From: Chara braunii
Lineage: Eukaryota; Streptophyta; Charophyceae; Charales; Characeae
Assembly: GCA_003427395.1 (NCBI GenBank)
Contig: BFEA01000293.1
Location: forward strand, 931,279 to 971,096
Length of the DNA: 39,818 nucleotides
Reading direction: 5' to 3'
Position 1 is the first letter of the stretch. The number at the start of each line of letters is the position of its first letter. The notes below the pieces were generated by a model that saw only the letters and a list, made by a program, of their open reading frames with translations, had not been told where the DNA came from and did no database searches. A program made the translations under genes and the position numbers. This document shows positions 35,800-39,818 of this stretch, piece after piece.

Positions 35800-38700
35800 A
35801 ATGTTGTGATGCTGTGATTCCTGATTTGCCACTTGGAGAGAGACGAATTGGAGATACCACTCGCCAAGGAAGAGGTATGGACCGCGCTCCTCCAGATGAA
35901 GGAAGAAAAAACCTCCGGTATTGATGGTTTTCCCAAAGAATTTTGGGAAGCCACATGGACAGACATGAGCATTGATTTGTGGGAATACTATCAGGACATA
36001 TGGGAGGCAGGGGACATGGGGGAGATTGTGGGGAGAGGCGTCCTGTCTCTTCTTTACCAAAAGGGAGATAAAATGAACATCAGAAATTATAGGCCTATCA
36101 CTCTACTCACTGTGGTCTATAAAATGCTTTCCAAAGCACTGGCAAACCGAATGGCAAAAGTTTTGGAAGATGTCATCCACCCGGCCTAAACGGGATTTAT
36201 GTCCAGCAGGAATATTCAAGAAAATATTTTGCTGGTTAAAGAGGTGGTCCAACTGGCACAGCGGAATCGGGCAAACGCAGCCATTATCTTCATTGATTTC
36301 GAAAAAGCCTATGACCACGTGGATAGGGACTTCCTGGATAAATGTCTAGAGAAAATGAACTTTGGTCTGACTTTCCGACGTTGGGTTAAGATTCTACACC
36401 AAAATGCCACCACCGGTGTCCAGACCAATGGGTGAGTGGCACCACTCTTCGATCTCCAACGATCGGTAAGGCAAGGGGACCCAATTGCCCCATACCTCTT
36501 CGTGGTAATTATGGAAGCACTATCAGCCAATTTGAGGAAGTATAGAAATCTTACGCGTATTAAGATCGCCAATATCCCGCAGGACGCAATCCCGATTTGT
36601 TCCCTGTGTGCGGACGACCTTACGATCATGTCGGAAGCGACAGAATCCAACACGCAGGAAATTCATTGCCTCATGAACAAATTCTGTCAGCTGTCGGATA
36701 TGACAATCAATTGGGGTCAAAAAACGGTAGGTTGGTGGATGCATCACCAGGGGGGAAGGCCCCCAGAAAATCCACGAATCACGTGGCTTCCCCACGATGA
36801 CCCCCTGAGAGTTCTGGGAGCACAAATGACTGTCAAAGGCAAGCCGGTAACGCATGACGAATGGTTGGCTGGACCGGCGAAAGCCAAGTTTGAAAAATGG
36901 AACCACAAACACACCTCAATCTTCGGGAGAGCGCTGGTCATTAATAACGTAATCCTGGCCACGCTCTGGTACAAAGCCATCCTATGGCTAATGAGTGACG
37001 GGGGTCTAAAAGCGCTAAAGCAACAGCTCGCGGCCTTCCTCTGGAGAGGTGACAACAATATGACCCACGTGATCAGCTCGGTGGCATGGGATTCAGTGAT
37101 CCAGCCCAAGAACAGAGGAGGACTGGGAATCGTAGATCCAGCCACACAGTTTCACGCCCTCACAATTCGCTGGATCCAGCATATTATTTTCTCCTCTTCA
37201 TCTCCGTGGGTTCCCTTAGCCCTGGCCAAACTGGTGGACCTAGCCCCGGAAACCCTACCTGAAATAGACCCCCGGGTGTGGTTAGAGGACAGGTACTGGA
37301 AGATACCCAGGAAATACAAGAACAGAGATCCTGCGGACAAACATTGGGTGCGTCTTCTACGTACCTGGCGGAGACTCCCCCCCCCCGACCGTTCTACGCC
37401 TGACAGGTGGGAAGAGATATTCAAGCAACCCCTCTTTGGTAACCGCCTAATAACGGACTCCGTAGGGAGAATACGGTGCAGCTCGGACTCTCCTTGGAAG
37501 GGATGGGTTAAGCACGAGATACGGAGAGTGGGGGACTTATGGGATCAGGAGACTAGGACTTGGAAAAACACGGAGCAGATGCGTACCCGCTTGCGATATT
37601 GCCATCTTACAGAGAGTGCGCTAAATGATCTTATCGACGGCTTCCCCCTCCATTGGTACACCACCCTCCGGAAGGGCCATCTTACGGAGAGTGCGCTAAA
37701 TGATCTTATCAATAGCTCGCATACTAATAGAAATCTTTTCCATCCAAAAGAACGATGGACTGCAATGGAACAAACAACCCTTTTTATGGAGGGAGATGAA
37801 AGGGGTCTATCGTATCAGGGTCATTGCGCAGGACGGTCAACCCAAGGTGTACGGCCTGATGACCTCGATCGAGGACCTCCCCCTGGACCCCGACGAATGG
37901 AAATGGACCCAGGGTACTAGGCCAGGGAAAGGGGGGGCAGTCACATTGTCTCTACATAAGCTTAAAACCAAGTCGGTCTACCGGATGTTGAGACCCAAGA
38001 GGAGGCTGCGAGAAAGGGTGGAGGACAGATGGTACCGGCATCTCAACATTGAATGAAGCTTTAAGCCTATTCGATGGTTTGCACAGTACGGTTGCAGATC
38101 GGCCAAAATCTCGGCGCTCCAATGGCAAATAGAACACAGATGCTTACCTACGAACGACTGGCTCATCGACCATACCCGCCTTGAACAACAAGGGCAAGCA
38201 CTCCCATGGTGCCGCAAATACCTATCAGGCTTTCCCGGAGGAAAATGGGCGGAAACCCAACGAACATATCTTTCTGCAATGTCCGGCGTCAGTACTCTTG
38301 TGGAGAACATGGGATCGGATCTGGCGGCATATTGTTCCAAACGAGGAGTGGCCATGGGACTGGAGGGCTATACTCCTAGGGCACTACCCGCAATTCCGGG
38401 CGAATAGCTTTGTGGTGAATATGTTCAACTTAGGTAGAAGGAGCGTCCTATGGACCATATGGTGGAAGAGATGTATCCTTGAGAGAGGAGCGCAGGTGGC
38501 GGCGGGAGAAGCTATGGAACAAATCAGGGCATTATTCCAATATGAAATCGCGTCCCAATGGAGAGCCGTTAAGGATAAACTGGATCAAATGAACAACCGG
38601 CGGGACATGCACAAAGCTATATCTGGCTTCAACAAAAACTGGCTGGGGAAGGATTGGGAGGGATGGGTGGCCGAGGTCAGGTGGTCCGGGAAAGTTCTGA

Positions 38701-38935
38701 CGGAACAAGGGCCACAAGAAGACCCAGAGCATGAGATAGAAAGGGATTACCGGTTGGTCTTCCGTGACTGGACCAATGTTGATCCAGGGGTGGCATTACG
38801 GGCAGCCCAGGATTTCTTGGATCCCTTCCCCCCCCCATCCACTTTCCTTAGCAGAGATTCTACTGCCCGCAACCCTGTAAGGATTGACAGACAGAAGGGG
38901 CACAGTTGCAGCGGGGGGACACAGGTTTTCTGACA
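35800..38935 (+). pseudogene. LINE (L1-like) reverse transcriptase, 5'-truncated and broken
   Basis: Non-LTR retrotransposon ORF2 remnant. From about 35833 one frame gives EEKTSGIDGFPKEFW, NYRPITLL (about 36090), TGFMSSRNIQENILLVKEV, then FIDFEKAYDHVDRDFL (motif A, about 36294), RSVRQGDPIAPYLF (motif B, about 36463) and CADD (motif C, about 36610). The frame is cut by a TAA at 36187-36189 and a TGA at 36433-36435, is then open to about 37700, shifts frame beside a 36-bp repeat (37601 and 37676), meets a TGA at 38054-38056 and shifts again near 38200. A C-x-x-[C]...H-x-x-x-x-C tail (HRCLPTNDWLIDH, WCRK, NEHIFLQC) is the RVT-associated zinc-binding region. A basic extension reaches 38935. The endonuclease and ORF1 are missing. 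Typical dead 5'-truncated LINE. Confidence 0.92.
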
Positions 38936-39317
38936 ATTTTCCTGACTGTGTTAGAGAGCCAAAGGTAGTTGTCTGACTGAGCTAGGAAGACGGTAAACCG
39001 TGACAGACCTTGTAGCAGAATATACTTCGGCCTGAACAGCCTGGGCCTCAGTCAGCAAAATCTCCTGTTTTGTTCTTGGACCAGGTCGGAGGCTCATTCG
39101 GTGTCTTTCTAGTTAAGCTCTGGGTAGTTCTGTTCTGTTACTCTCCTTTTCTCTGGTCTCCTTAGTTCATTCCAGCTGAATTCAGAGGAAGTTGGATGGG
39201 CAGTCTTGGTGGTCCCTGGCACACTTTTGCTGTTGAAAGGACGCTGGTTCTCAGTCCTGGCTCTGCTGCAGGACTGGACCAGAATGCAGAGATGGTTTGG
39301 TTAAGTCAACCAGGTAT
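38936..39317. other. Probable LINE 3' untranslated DNA, unassigned
   Basis: Follows the broken ORF directly. No poly-A end of the LINE could be fixed, so its 3' limit is unknown. No gene. Confidence 0.35.
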
Positions 39318-39798
39318 GGGACGCTGGACCCGGTTTCCAGCNCATTGGCGTCACTCTCAATGATGTACTGCAATAATGTATTCAAGGGACGCTGGACCCG
39401 GTTTCCAGCAATAGTTGGCACTTCTTCTGTTCTTTCTGTTCCTCCACTTTCTCCTATCCTCTTTGCTGATTTTCCAACAGACGGATTCGATAGACGCCCT
39501 TAGGATTAGATGGTGGTTGGCAGGGGCTAGGGTGAGGAGGGGGCTGCACTGGTGCCCCCCAGTGCCCCCCCCCCGTTATCTGGCCGGCTGCATGGTAGGT
39601 TGGTAGAATTGAATGATATGGGACGCTGGACCCGGTTTCCAATGATGTAATGTAAGTCAATGTGTTATTTAAGGTACGCTGGACCCAGTTTCCAGCAGGT
39701 GATGCTCCCCACCAATAGATGGAGCGGCCCGCCTGACAAAGCCTCAATCCCGGAGGTTCTCTTACCACCACCGGGATAGAGGCCTTGCACAAGGGCCT
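39318..39798 (+). mobile_element. SINE-like family 2: three heads, then a full A-tailed copy
   Basis: The head GGGACGCTGGACCCGGTTTC plus CAGC occurs at 39318 and 39386, and as a shorter form at 39620 (ending TTTCC). A full copy begins at 39673 (GGTACGCTGGACCCAGTTTC), with CTCCCCACCAATAGATGGAG, AAAGCCTCAATCCCGGAGG, TTCTCTTACCACCACCGGG, ATAGAGGCCTTGC and a poly-A reaching the window edge. AATGATGTA-type words flank several heads, which suggests local duplication of head plus flank. Confidence 0.82.
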
Positions 39799-39818
39799 TC
39801 TTGCGGGAAAAAAAAAAA

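Noticed and set aside
35342-35800. Endonuclease part of the LINE upstream of the RT
   Set aside because: None of the frames between 34.7 and 35.8 kb shows endonuclease motifs. The DNA is low complexity, so the element is taken as 5'-truncated near 35800.

Overview
This is nuclear DNA of a eukaryote, repeat-rich and almost free of recognisable genes. Nothing in it looks prokaryotic: there are no operons, no ribosome-binding sites and no dense long ORFs. Instead it holds many homopolymer runs, dinucleotide arrays, A/T-tailed SINEs, foldback DNA elements, one LINE pseudogene, one Penelope-like reverse transcriptase pseudogene and GT-AG splice signals. Runs of N (620 bases at 20712-21331 plus scattered single Ns) show a draft assembly. 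The repeat mix and the plant-like GTAAG/TGCAG splice sites would suit a green-lineage genome, possibly a streptophyte alga. That is an impression only; the sequence does not prove the taxon.

Region by region. 1-3 kb is AG-rich satellite DNA, including a tandem repeat in which a conserved unique module alternates with (AG)n blocks. 3-17 kb is a graveyard of small foldback elements with GGGC...GCCC ends. Most intact copies have 3-bp direct repeats at their ends, and several are nested in each other or in tRNA-derived SINEs. 17.8-23.7 kb has fewer such elements and holds two short candidate exons with canonical splice sites that read through in one frame, plus weaker exon candidates. 23.9-26.8 kb holds two large foldbacks (634 and 677 bp); the second encloses a tRNA-like sequence. 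27.2-28.5 kb is a frameshifted Penelope-like reverse transcriptase followed by a hammerhead-ribozyme-like core. 28.5-33.1 kb is unassigned DNA with several coding-length tandem repeats. 33.2-34.7 kb has SINE fragments and a very long G-tract. 35.8-38.9 kb is a 5'-truncated LINE (L1-like RT plus zinc-knuckle tail) broken by stops and frameshifts. The last 500 bp is a cluster of heads of a second SINE-like family ending in a complete A-tailed copy.

The strongest unexplained signal is the GGGC-ended foldback group. At least nine copies can be bounded by their inverted ends, and eight of these have exact 3-bp direct flanks. The flanks seem to split by subfamily: CNG for the 'TCCCACTAGCA' subfamily, and mostly A/T-rich for the 'CCTCG' subfamilies. 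No transposase for them is visible in the window. No tRNA, rRNA or protein-coding gene could be called with high confidence outside the mobile elements.
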